Positions 45,250-52,835 of a stretch of 64,000 nucleotides of DNA are shown piece by piece (position 1 is the first letter of the stretch; the number at the start of each line of letters is the position of its first letter). The stretch lies in assembly GCA_025358925.1 (NCBI GenBank), contig JANYHT010000013.1:1-64000 (forward strand), read 5' to 3'. This DNA comes from Gemmatimonadaceae bacterium. Its GTDB lineage: Bacteria; Gemmatimonadota; Gemmatimonadetes; Gemmatimonadales; Gemmatimonadaceae. A program made the translations under genes and the position numbers. The notes below the pieces were generated by a model. That model was not told the origin of the DNA and did not search any database. It worked only from the letters and a program-made list of their open reading frames with translations.

Positions 45250-46733
45250 GCCGCTTTTCTGGTGACTAACTTGCGTCGAACCGTACGACCAATGCATTGG
45301 CCTTGCTGCATTCCCAGCACAACAGCCGGAAAATAGTGAACGCCTGCATACACGCGCGAGATCGCGACTTCGGTGAGTGCCGCGTGCAGTGAAGTGAATG
45401 GCCGCGGCGGTTGCCCAATATCCACTTGCGTAGAGTCGATGAACGACATCGTATCGCCGAGCAGCGCCGTGAGTATTTCAACGGCGGCGGCCGATTGCAC
45501 CGAATGTCCCGATGTAAATTCTGGAAACGGTGGCGTGGGAATGACGGTTTGAAAGTTTTTGTTGAATACGCGCTGCACATATGTCACGGGGCGAACCACA
45601 TTAGAACGATACTTCTCCCGCCAACATCCGATAAACGCGTCAGCGATCGCGAGTGAAGTGAGCGCGTAGGTCTCAACCGCTTGCTCCGCAGTCAACTGCT
45701 TGCGCGCTACCATCAGATTGACCACGCTAATCCAATGAAAGCCCGGTGTCCCTGTGGCGACGGGATTGTCTGCCCAGAAAAGCGCGATTGCCTTCTGTGC
45801 GGGTGTGAGTGCGCTGACCGTATCATAGAACTGCCTGCCCATCAGCCAAAACGCAGAACCCGGCGCTTCGGAATACTGTGGCGGGGGGGGTGGTGCGCAC
45901 GCATCGCTCTCCGACAACACAAACGTGCGAAGCTGCCCCCAATAGGGCTCCGTTGGCTTGATCGGATTAAACGACGGTAATGTGGTGCTGCCCTCTGGTT
46001 TCGGTCGATTGACAAACGTGCTTTTGCTCGTGGCGCGCTCGACGTCGTCATGCACATTCGGGTTCGCAAACTGCACGAAATCTGATTGTCCAGACAGTGT
46101 CTGCGGCACGAATTGTGAAATGTTTGCCGTGTTGCTCCACTGTTCCCGTTGATCGCCTATCGCGTACGGCCGGCCGCGCGTCGCGAAAAAACTGTCGGTG
46201 GCTGCCCACGCAAGAATGGCGCGACCGAGTGCGCGACCATGTTCGATCGAACGATCACGCTCCGCGGCCTGTACACCGGCCAATTCACGCGCGCTCACCT
46301 GAGCCGTCGCTAAAGAGTCGATCGTCCGACGAGTACTGGGCAACCCGTCGCGAAAGAGAGAGTCGGCCACCAGGCGCTCCGCCTCAGCAGCAACGGTCGC
46401 GCCATCCACCGCACCGGACGCTTGTGGGAGTGCGGTTAACCCGTTGAGCTGTCCGGCCAACGAACGAAGTGGTGATCGCGAATCCGCTGCGTATCCTTCG
46501 TATAACGCGATCGCACTGTACGCGGACGTGCGAGTCGCCACTGGGGGACCGAGACGTTCGCTCCGCACAAATGCGAGCGATGTCCGCAACCATTGGGCGA
46601 CGAGTTGCGGATCGGCCGGAGTGGCGACGCGCGAACATGCTGTCAGCCAAGACAACAACCATATCACGCCAACCGCACGCGGCCATCGCAGCTTCGCGCG
46701 GCGCACGTGTCGCCCTCCGGTGCTCACGGACAT
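45246..46733 (-). CDS. Vanadium-dependent haloperoxidase (PAP2-like) lipoprotein
   Basis: 495 aa. A lipoprotein signal ends at Cys33 (LLSWLTAC). The vanadate-site motifs are present: KYRSNVVRPVTY (Lys/Arg), FPEFTSGHSVQSAAA (Ser-Gly-His) and EVAISRVYAGVHYFPA (Arg...His). It probably oxidises halides with hydrogen peroxide at the cell surface; a phosphatase role within the same fold cannot be excluded. A C8 run (G8 on the plus strand, 45883-45890) encodes prolines in the chain. Start ATG 46733 has GAGGAG upstream. The FG-GAP/ASPIC gene follows in the same operon. Confidence 0.88.
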   Translation of the reverse strand: MSVSTGGRHVRRAKLRWPRAVGVIWLLSWLTACSRVATPADPQLVAQWLRTSLAFVRSERLGPPVATRTSAYSAIALYEGYAADSRSPLRSLAGQLNGLTALPQASGAVDGATVAAEAERLVADSLFRDGLPSTRRTIDSLATAQVSARELAGVQAAERDRSIEHGRALGRAILAWAATDSFFATRGRPYAIGDQREQWSNTANISQFVPQTLSGQSDFVQFANPNVHDDVERATSKSTFVNRPKPEGSTTLPSFNPIKPTEPYWGQLRTFVLSESDACAPPPPPQYSEAPGSAFWLMGRQFYDTVSALTPAQKAIALFWADNPVATGTPGFHWISVVNLMVARKQLTAEQAVETYALTSLAIADAFIGCWREKYRSNVVRPVTYVQRVFNKNFQTVIPTPPFPEFTSGHSVQSAAAVEILTALLGDTMSFIDSTQVDIGQPPRPFTSLHAALTEVAISRVYAGVHYFPAVVLGMQQGQCIGRTVRRKLVTRKAA

Positions 46734-46738
46734 ATTTT
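46733..46738 (+). promoter_or_regulatory. Candidate -10 element (TATTTT) of the DsbA-like gene
   Basis: TATTTT lies 6 nt before ATG 46745 and overlaps the first bases of the divergent haloperoxidase gene. The plus strand has no Shine-Dalgarno here; the CTCCTC is the complement of the haloperoxidase ribosome-binding site. Confidence 0.35.
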
Positions 46739-46744
46739 CTCCTC

Positions 46745-47440
46745 ATGCATCGTTTTATCGCACTACTCACGCTGTCCGTATTTGCGCTTGCGTGCGGCGA
46801 TCGTCGCGCCGGTACCAACCCGCGTACATCGGCTGCCATCGTGTCTGACAGTGATGTGCGTCGCCTGCCTCCAGAACGCAAGGCCACCGTGCCGGATGTC
46901 ATGCTATCGGCCGCAGATCGCGGACGAATGCTCGGCGCCGACAGCGCGCGCGTGCAGATGTACATCATCAGCGATCTCCAATGCGCCGCGTGCAAACGTT
47001 GGCATACGGATGTGTGGCCCAGCATTCGCGCAACGTACGTCGATCAAGGCCTCGTGCGCGTCACGTTTGTCCACTATCCGCTGCGAGACCACGCCAACGC
47101 CGTTCTGGCGGCCAATGCGGCACAATGCGCGTCTGCACAAGGTCAGTTTTGGTCGGCGATCAATAAACTGTTTGAGACGCAACTGTTGTGGGCGTCCGTA
47201 TCAGCACCCACTGTGTTGCTCGATTCCCTTGCCGCAGTGCCCGGCGTTGATATCACAACGCTACGTAATTGCACGGCGAGCCATCGCGTGTTCCGACAAA
47301 TTCGTGCTGATATCAATTGGGCCGATAACGCGAAACTGGGGGTGCCACCAATGATTTTAGTTGGCACACGCCATGTCTCGGTAACGGCGCCGTTAGCCGC
47401 CATTCGTGCTGTGATCGATTCAGCATTGGCTGGCAAGTAG
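46745..47440 (+). CDS. DsbA-like thioredoxin-fold lipoprotein
   Basis: 231 aa from ATG 46745. A lipoprotein signal ends at Cys17 (VFALACGD). The active-site CxxC is Cys80-Ala-Ala-Cys83 in ISDLQCAACKRWHTD. The downstream cis-proline element appears as GVPPMILVG, and an insertion of helices with VLAANAAQCASAQGQFW matches bacterial DsbA/DsbG-like proteins (thioredoxin_4 type). It probably makes or isomerises disulfides or reduces a partner at the cell surface. It is divergent from the haloperoxidase gene, with 11 bp between the two start codons. Confidence 0.88.
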   Translation: MHRFIALLTLSVFALACGDRRAGTNPRTSAAIVSDSDVRRLPPERKATVPDVMLSAADRGRMLGADSARVQMYIISDLQCAACKRWHTDVWPSIRATYVDQGLVRVTFVHYPLRDHANAVLAANAAQCASAQGQFWSAINKLFETQLLWASVSAPTVLLDSLAAVPGVDITTLRNCTASHRVFRQIRADINWADNAKLGVPPMILVGTRHVSVTAPLAAIRAVIDSALAGK

Positions 47441-48050
47441 AAAGATTTCCAGCAATTTCGTTGGAATTTTCGACACCGAATTGAATGTAGGTCGGAAATG
47501 TGCTCGACGAGGACGAGTCGACCATGCGCGGCGCCATCGCGAGACGCGCGAAGTGTTGTCACTAGCGTTGAACAAAGCGGAAATCACGACGCAAGGGATG
47601 GCTCGCGACGACGCAGTGCGCAGGACATGTTGCGAATAGCGTAAAACACGCCGTGGCAATTTGAACAAAGTGCGTCACCGACGCATCAGCAGTCGTTCCA
47701 TTGCGCGTCATTTCGCCACTAAAAGGCGCGTGAGAAAGTGCTTTTCGACGATCAAATTCATTCAATAATGTGAAAATAAAGAATTACGGGGCTGCAGCGT
47801 AACGCTTCTCGGTGCAAATGTGAAAGGAAATGCAAGTCATTTGCCAGAATAAGTGGCCTTTCGAGCGAAGCGGATGACATCGCAGTGACGGGTTGCTCAC
47901 ACCATGCGCGCTCATCGCTGGTCGTCTTTCACTTTCATCGGACATCGACAATGCGCAACAGTCGTAGCACTGGCAGGAATTATGCGGGGGGGGTCGTGTG
48001 TAACGCGTAGTGGAATACTGGGCCAATGGCGAAATGCAGGAGCGCGTACC
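47441..48050. other. 610-bp intergenic region, no gene seen
   Basis: Between the DsbA-like gene and the lipoprotein gene. The ORFs here lack ribosome-binding sites and codon bias. It is more AT-rich than its surroundings around 47750-47850. A G8 run lies at 47986-47993, 57 bp before the next start codon. It probably carries the promoter of the lipoprotein gene; no clear -35/-10 pair was found. Confidence 0.5.
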
Positions 48051-48776
48051 GTGCGCTTTTTTGGTCGTCTACTTGCAATCTTGGTACTTGTCGGGGCTCC
48101 AGTAATCATTGCCGCTTGCGCGGATTCACCAACCGCCCCGAAAGTAGCCACCAGTTCACCGAGTGCGCGGAAAGGCTTTTATGTTTGCCCGTGGGGATTC
48201 GACGGTAGCGGACAGTGCACCAGCCCTGAGTACTGCATGGACGCAACAGCTTCGTCGGGTGCGTTCTGCGGTAGCCAATTACCCTGCGACATCGGCTGTG
48301 GCGGCGGAGGCGGAGGTGGAGGATACGTGCCAACGATACACTACGATCCGATCACAACGGTTGGCGAAGACTTTCCCGGATACGACGCTGACTTTTACGC
48401 ACCCGAACGAATCAACGAATTTGGCTACATTTTGAAGAACGTGTACAAGCATAGCCCGGTATTCACCATCAATTACACCTGCCAGTTTGGCGATACTCAC
48501 TTCTTCTATATCTCAGATGGCTACTACAATCGCAACAACTGGGGCGTCACTAATCTTGGCGCTACGGGGTGGCGCGGCAACTATGCTCTTAACGTTCAAC
48601 CTTTTGTCACCCATATTCGAGGGGCAACACCGGGCGAGACGCTCAACTGGGTCAGTCGCATCCCAATCACGCTCCGCCTTAAACCAATCGTCGGAAACGC
48701 CAACGAAGTTGTCAGCTTCGGATTTGAGCAAAGCGGTAAGGTTCAAGGCAGTTTCATCGGAATTCACTATCGCTGA
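48051..48776 (+). CDS. Cys/Gly-rich lipoprotein of unknown function
   Basis: 241 aa from GTG 48051, chosen because AGGAG lies 8 nt upstream and the signal (LLAILVLVGAPVIIAAC) then starts at the N-terminus; the open frame runs back to 47904 but that part is not signal-like. Cys23 is the lipidation site. A Cys-rich segment (VCPWGFDGSGQCTSP, YCMD, FCGSQLPCDIGC) and an 8-glycine linker follow, then an aromatic beta-rich domain (TCQFGDTHFFYISDGYYNRNNWG) that ends GSFIGIHYR. No family was recognised. Its last 12 codons lie within the 456-bp direct repeat, and ORF X begins in an overlapping frame. Confidence 0.72.
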   Translation: MRFFGRLLAILVLVGAPVIIAACADSPTAPKVATSSPSARKGFYVCPWGFDGSGQCTSPEYCMDATASSGAFCGSQLPCDIGCGGGGGGGGYVPTIHYDPITTVGEDFPGYDADFYAPERINEFGYILKNVYKHSPVFTINYTCQFGDTHFFYISDGYYNRNNWGVTNLGATGWRGNYALNVQPFVTHIRGATPGETLNWVSRIPITLRLKPIVGNANEVVSFGFEQSGKVQGSFIGIHYR

Positions 48777-49173
48777 CACCTATTACTTCACAGTCGACGA
48801 TCTCGCTCGCGCTTTCACACCCATTGTGGGCGCTTCGAGAGCGAAAGCATTAGCGCTCGCGTGGTCGGAACTGTACGCCGACTGTATTGTGGATGGTCGG
48901 GTCGTGGCGTTCCCCGAAACGTTTGAGGTGCCACGACTCGACAAGCGCACGCAAGCCTGCAACGCGAGCGTCGAAATTAAACATGCGCACGAGTTGAGTA
49001 CGCTACACGGAAGTCGGCTTGTGAACTTCTCTCCGGGTACACTTACTTTCTTGGCCGCTGCAAACCCCGACGTGCGGAAGCGCTTTGATCGCCTCAAGAT
49101 TCAATACGGGCATCGTACGATCGATGACCCCGTCAAATGGAAACAGTTGATCGAGTTTCTAAAAAACCCGTAG
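48724..49173 (+). CDS. ORF X copy 1, unrecognised protein
   Basis: Up to 149 aa from TTG 48724; GTG 48826 would give the 115-aa core shared with copy 2. The start is uncertain because there is no Shine-Dalgarno. It is soluble, with no signal or membrane segment. Sequence landmarks: YYFTVDDLARAFTPIVGASR, ALAWSELYADCIVDGR, FPETFEVPRLDKR and the C-terminus RKRFDRLKIQYGHRTIDDP, KQLIEFLKNP. It overlaps the lipoprotein 3' end in another frame. Against copy 2 no indel breaks this frame, and about 16 codons differ silently while about 15 are replacements, which supports real coding. The IS3 element cuts its 3' hairpin. Confidence 0.55.
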   Translation: MSKAVRFKAVSSEFTIADTYYFTVDDLARAFTPIVGASRAKALALAWSELYADCIVDGRVVAFPETFEVPRLDKRTQACNASVEIKHAHELSTLHGSRLVNFSPGTLTFLAAANPDVRKRFDRLKIQYGHRTIDDPVKWKQLIEFLKNP

Positions 49174-49195
49174 CATAAATCCCACCGGCGCACAC
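48740..49195 (+). repeat. 456-bp direct repeat, copy 1
   Basis: Matches 50496-50951 without gaps at roughly 90 percent by hand. The first 87 or so bases are identical and the last 120 nearly so, and most differences lie in the middle. The IS3 element begins at the next base. The unit contains the lipoprotein 3' end, ORF X and the left half of a terminator. Confidence 0.85.
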
Positions 49196-49256
49196 TGGGC
49201 GTGACCAGATTTCGTGGACACCGCACGACCCCTAACATTGGGGGTGGAGGTATCCG

Positions 49257-49584
49257 ATGAAACGAATGGAGCAGAAGAAATCCATCGCACCGCAGACGCG
49301 TCGCCACTTGAGCGACGAGTTCAAAGCGGAAGCCGTGCGGATGATGCAGGAGCGTCGGGCCGGCGTGTCGCTCGCGCACATCGCCGCGCGAGCTCGCGGT
49401 GACCGCGGAGCAGTTGCGTGTGTGGGCCCGCGCCTAGCGCGACGCGCGCGGCGATGGCGGACGAGTGCCTGGGGAGACGCTGGAGCAAGGGAATCGGCGC
49501 TTGCGACGCGAGAATGACAGCTTGCGGCAGGAGCAGGCGTTCGCAAAAAAAGTGGCGGTGTACTTCGCGAAAGAATCGCGATGA
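49257..49584 (+). pseudogene. IS3 transposase OrfA, frameshifted with a stop codon
   Basis: It starts at ATG 49257 with GGAGG at good spacing. RRHLSDEFKAEAVRMMQER and SLAHIA form the helix-turn-helix. Near 49388 the frame shifts: the true continuation ELAVTAEQLRVWARA is in another frame and meets a TAG, after which RRLRRENDSLRQEQAFAKKVAVYFAKESR (quoted in parts) runs to the TGA at 49582. So at least two lesions are present. Without OrfA or the OrfAB fusion the element should be immobile by itself. Confidence 0.8.
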
Positions 49585-50456
49585 GGTACGCCGTGATCAC
49601 GCGCCATCGCGACGAATGTCCGGTGCGACTGATGTGCCGGGTGCTCGAGGTCACCCCGTCGGGGTTTTATGCGTCGCGGAAACGGCCGACCAGTTGGCAC
49701 GCCGTGATGGACGACGTGTTGCTGGCCCAGGTGCGCATTGCGTTTGCGACGAGCGGCGACACGTACGGCGCGCCGCGCATCCAGAAAGACCTCATGGCGG
49801 AAAGCCTGGCGACGAGAACGAAACGCGTCGCGCGCTTGATGCGCGACGACGGCGTGGTCGCGCGACCGCGGAAGGCGTTTCGCGTGCAGACGACGGATGC
49901 GCATCATGCGGACCCCATCGCGCCGAATCTGCTTGCGCAGCAGTTCGACGTGCACGGCGTGCACCTGAATCACGTGTGGGTGTCGGACATCACGTATTTG
50001 CCGACGCGCGAAGGCCTGTTGTATCTCGCGACCGTGCTGGATCTCGCCTCGCGCCGCTGTGTCGGGTGGGCGATGCGCGACTCGTTGGAAAGCGAAATCA
50101 CGGTGCGCGCGGTGGAGATGGCCATTCTCGCACGCCGTCCGGCGGCAGGTCTGAGTGTGCATTCCGATCGCGGCAGTCAATACGCGGCCCATGCCTTCCG
50201 TGACGTGTTGCTGCAGCACGGCATGGTCCAGAGCATGAGTGGCACGGGCAATTGTTACGACAACGCCGTCGCCGAGAGCTTCTTCTCCACGCTCGAATTC
50301 GAACTCGTGATGCGACAGGACTGGCACACGCGCGAAGACGCGAAACGCGCCGTCTTTCAGTACATTGAAACGCGGTACAATCGCAAACGACGCCATTCCA
50401 CGCTCGGCTATGTCAGTCCGATGGAGTACGAATTGCAGATGCAACACGCCGCGTAG
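49581..50456 (+). CDS. IS3-family transposase OrfB (DDE integrase core)
   Basis: 291 aa, intact. An HTH_21-type region GDTYGAPRIQKDL precedes the rve core. The DDE triad is Asp136 (WVSDITYL), Asp196 (HSDRGSQY) and Glu232 (NAVAESFF), with 35 residues between the last two. The C-terminus YNRKRRHSTLGYVSP is the classic IS3 end. It would make a transposase only when fused to OrfA by frameshifting, and OrfA is broken here. Confidence 0.93.
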   Translation: MRYAVITRHRDECPVRLMCRVLEVTPSGFYASRKRPTSWHAVMDDVLLAQVRIAFATSGDTYGAPRIQKDLMAESLATRTKRVARLMRDDGVVARPRKAFRVQTTDAHHADPIAPNLLAQQFDVHGVHLNHVWVSDITYLPTREGLLYLATVLDLASRRCVGWAMRDSLESEITVRAVEMAILARRPAAGLSVHSDRGSQYAAHAFRDVLLQHGMVQSMSGTGNCYDNAVAESFFSTLEFELVMRQDWHTREDAKRAVFQYIETRYNRKRRHSTLGYVSPMEYELQMQHAA

Positions 50457-50495
50457 CACCCATAACCCAGTGTCCATCAAATCGGGGCAAGCTCA

Positions 50496-50951
50496 GGTTC
50501 AAGGCAGTTTCATCGGAATTCACTATCGCTGACACCTATTACTTCACAGTCGACGATCTCGCTCGCGGCTTCACACCCATTGTGGGCGAATCGAGAGCGA
50601 AAGCATTAGCGCTCGCGTGGTCGGAACTGTACGCTGACTGTATTGTGGACGGTCGGGTCGTGGCGTTCCCCGAAACGTTTGATGTGCCACGACTCGATAA
50701 GCGCACGGAAGCGTGCGACGCGAGCGGTGAGATCAAACATGCCGAAGAATTGAGGACGCTGCATGGACCTCGGCTTGTGAGGTTCGCTCCTGGCACGCTT
50801 TGCCTCATTGCCGCAGCAAATCCCGACGTGCGGAAGCGCTTTGATCGCCTCAAGATTCAATACGGGCATCGTACGATCGATGACCCTATCAAATGGAAAC
50901 AGTTGATCGAGTTTCTAAAAAACCCGTAGCACAAATCCCACCGGCGCACAC
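50496..50951 (+). repeat. 456-bp direct repeat, copy 2
   Basis: Partner of 48740-49195. It begins at the first base after the IS3 right end and continues past the homologous end into the complete terminator hairpin. The lipoprotein gene that should precede this copy is missing. Confidence 0.85.
50582..50929 (+). CDS. ORF X copy 2, 5'-truncated by the IS element
   Basis: 115 aa from GTG 50582; the frame is open back into the IS end but without ATG or a ribosome-binding site. It aligns along its entire length with copy 1 without indels. Replacements cluster at LDKRTEACDASGEIKHAEELR and FAPGTLCLIAAA, while the C-terminal 40 residues are almost identical. It may be expressed from the IS, or it may be silent. 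It retains its own terminator. Confidence 0.5.
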   Translation: MGESRAKALALAWSELYADCIVDGRVVAFPETFDVPRLDKRTEACDASGEIKHAEELRTLHGPRLVRFAPGTLCLIAAANPDVRKRFDRLKIQYGHRTIDDPIKWKQLIEFLKNP

Positions 50952-50965
50952 TGCCGGTGGGATTT
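50933..50965 (+). terminator. Intrinsic terminator after ORF X copy 2
   Basis: AAATCCCACCGGC and GCCGGTGGGATTT are perfect 13-bp arms with a 7-nt loop (GCACACT), and the stem ends in T-rich sequence. At copy 1 only the left arm remains, where the IS begins. Confidence 0.85.
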
Positions 50966-51010
50966 TGCGTAACCATTGCAAATTCCGTCGCGTTTCGGCG
51001 CGGACTTGCT

Positions 51011-52309
51011 TCACGAGAAGTCTTCTACATCGCGCGAAGTTGCAACCTGTGCAGGCAAGTAGTACTGCGCGAACACCGCACCAACGAACATCGACGCCGC
51101 GAGCACGTACAACCCAATCGTTGCACTACCCGTGGCATCGGCAATGGCTCCAACAATGTACGGACTTAAAAAACCACTGAGATTGCCGAGTGAGTTGATG
51201 ATAGCAATACCGGCGGCAGCGGATGCTCCGCTTAGAAACGCAGTGGGCAGCGTCCAGAATAACGGAAACGTGCTGAGCACACCGGTGGTGCCGAGTGTGA
51301 GCGCCAGCATGCCTAACAACGTGTGCTGCCCGGCCAGGCCAGCGAGCGCCAACCCAACGCCACCGCAAAGCGCGCTCGCGGCGAGATATCGCCGACGCTC
51401 GCCCGTGTGATCGGATCGCCGGGCGACAAGTACCATCGTGATTGCGGCAACGCCGTAGGGGATTGCGCTCAACAATCCAACGTCGAGCAAACTCTTGACG
51501 CCCATATTCTTAATGATTTGCGGTAACCAAAAGCCAACGCCATATAATCCCATCGTGAACGTGAAGTACAGCGCGGCAAACGATAGAACACGGCGATTAC
51601 GAAATGTGTTGGCGATGGAGAGAGTCTGCTTCTTTTCCTCATCGCGTTCGAGATTGCGATGCAATACCAATTTCTCGGAATCGTTGAGCCACCGTGCACG
51701 GTCGATCGAATCGTCGAGATAGAAGAACACGGCGACGCCCATGACGACCGATGGGATGCCCTCGATAAGGAATAACCATTGCCAACCAGCCAAACCGTTC
51801 ACCCCGGCCATCGCACGTAAGATCCAGCCCGACAGGGGACCGCCAATGACACCAGAAATGGCCACGGCCGTCATGAATAACGCGATGATGCGCGCGCGCA
51901 TCATGCTCGGAAACCATTGGGTGAGATACAGAACGATGCCGGGAAAGAAACCAGCTTCCGCAAGCCCGAGTGCGAAGCGAATTCCGTAGAACGCTGACGC
52001 GCTCGTCACGAACATCGTGAGCGCGGACAGCACGCCCCAGCTGATCATGATACGCGCAATCCAGACGCGCGCGCCCACGCGGTACAAAAGCAGATTGCTC
52101 GGCACCTCAAACAAAAAGTAGCCGATAAAAAAGATACCGGCACCAAATCCGTAGGCAGTGTCGCTCAACTTCAGGTCCGCCAGCATTTGCAGTTTTGCAA
52201 ACCCGACGTTGACGCGATCAAGATATGCGGCGACGTAACAACAGAAGAGAAATGGGAGCAATCGCCACGTGATGCGGCGATAAAGTGCCGTTTCGCTATT
52301 TAAGTGCAC
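51011..52309 (-). CDS. MFS transporter, anion:cation symporter (ACS) family
   Basis: 432 aa from GTG 52309, which overlaps the upstream gene's end by 14 bp. About 12 membrane helices. ACS-type signatures are FLFCCYVAAYLDRVNVGFAKLQM in helix 1, FGAGIFFIGYFLFEVPSNLLLYRVGARVWIARIM, and GLAEAGFFPGIVLYLTQWFPS. Such transporters import hexuronates, phthalate, tartrate or related organic anions. It is the second gene of a minus-strand pair; no catabolic enzyme is nearby to specify a substrate. Confidence 0.92.
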   Translation of the reverse strand: MHLNSETALYRRITWRLLPFLFCCYVAAYLDRVNVGFAKLQMLADLKLSDTAYGFGAGIFFIGYFLFEVPSNLLLYRVGARVWIARIMISWGVLSALTMFVTSASAFYGIRFALGLAEAGFFPGIVLYLTQWFPSMMRARIIALFMTAVAISGVIGGPLSGWILRAMAGVNGLAGWQWLFLIEGIPSVVMGVAVFFYLDDSIDRARWLNDSEKLVLHRNLERDEEKKQTLSIANTFRNRRVLSFAALYFTFTMGLYGVGFWLPQIIKNMGVKSLLDVGLLSAIPYGVAAITMVLVARRSDHTGERRRYLAASALCGGVGLALAGLAGQHTLLGMLALTLGTTGVLSTFPLFWTLPTAFLSGASAAAGIAIINSLGNLSGFLSPYIVGAIADATGSATIGLYVLAASMFVGAVFAQYYLPAQVATSRDVEDFS

Positions 52310-52835
52310 TGACAAAATTGATGTAGGCTTCGCGTTGTGCGTCCACTGCGGCGCTAGGGCCAAATAGCTGGAAAGTGATGGTGCCTTTCGGCGTTTCCAC
52401 AATCGCCGCGATCAAGACGTGATTGGGCAACGCGGCGTCCGGCGCTGATCCCGCTCCGATGCCGCGCGCGTACGTCCCACGATATTCGGCGATCGTAATT
52501 TTGAACGCGGACGGTTGTGGTGTGAGCAGCTTTTGCTCAACAGGTTGGCCATTGGGGTTTGAAAACTGTGCGTGCCAACGCGCCAGGTTTGCTTCGACCG
52601 AACCACCTTGCCCTCCGCCGAAAAAATAGGCAATCACCTCGGCACCCTTCCCCGCGACTGCGGGGGTGGTGAACTCGGCGAGGCGCATGTTGGACGACGG
52701 GACACGCGACGCCCATCCGGTGGGTAGCGTGGTGTGATACTCGAGCAGGCCGACCGTCTGAGGCTGAGCGCTTACGACGCTCGGCGCCGCAATCGCGAGC
52801 GCGAGACAGATAACGAAAAAACGATGACGAGTCAT
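52296..52835 (-). CDS. Uncharacterised exported protein
   Basis: 179 aa from ATG 52835. Signal peptide at 1-23 (MTRHRFFVICLALAIAAPSVVSA). The mature part is alpha/beta with PTGWASRVPSSNMRLAEFTTP, AEVIAYFFGGGQGGSVEANLARWHAQF and AIVETPKGTITFQLFGPSAAVDAQREAYINFVSALK (quoted in parts). The pattern resembles small periplasmic proteins of the PsbP/DUF1795-like fold, but the link is weak. Its end overlaps the start of the MFS gene. No clear Shine-Dalgarno. Confidence 0.7.
   Translation of the reverse strand: MTRHRFFVICLALAIAAPSVVSAQPQTVGLLEYHTTLPTGWASRVPSSNMRLAEFTTPAVAGKGAEVIAYFFGGGQGGSVEANLARWHAQFSNPNGQPVEQKLLTPQPSAFKITIAEYRGTYARGIGAGSAPDAALPNHVLIAAIVETPKGTITFQLFGPSAAVDAQREAYINFVSALK

Larger units (their letters stand above)
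49196..50495 (+). mobile_element. IS3-family insertion sequence, 1.3 kb, orfA decayed
   Basis: The terminal inverted repeats TGGGCGTGACCAGATTT and TGAGCTTGCCCCGATTT (reverse complement of the right end) agree at most positions and both continue into TGGACAC. The left end touches the terminator half of ORF X copy 1, and the right end touches the start of the second direct repeat. No target-site duplication is visible. The two genes are in the expected IS3 order with an ATGA junction, but orfA is broken. Confidence 0.88.

Noticed and set aside
47784-48026. 80-aa minus-strand ORF ahead of the lipoprotein gene
   Set aside because: No ribosome-binding site, no family, and an abnormal Cys/Pro/His composition.
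48487-48723. N-terminal extension of ORF X within the lipoprotein gene
   Set aside because: This part is out of frame with the well-supported lipoprotein and has no protein-like pattern; selection evidence exists only downstream.
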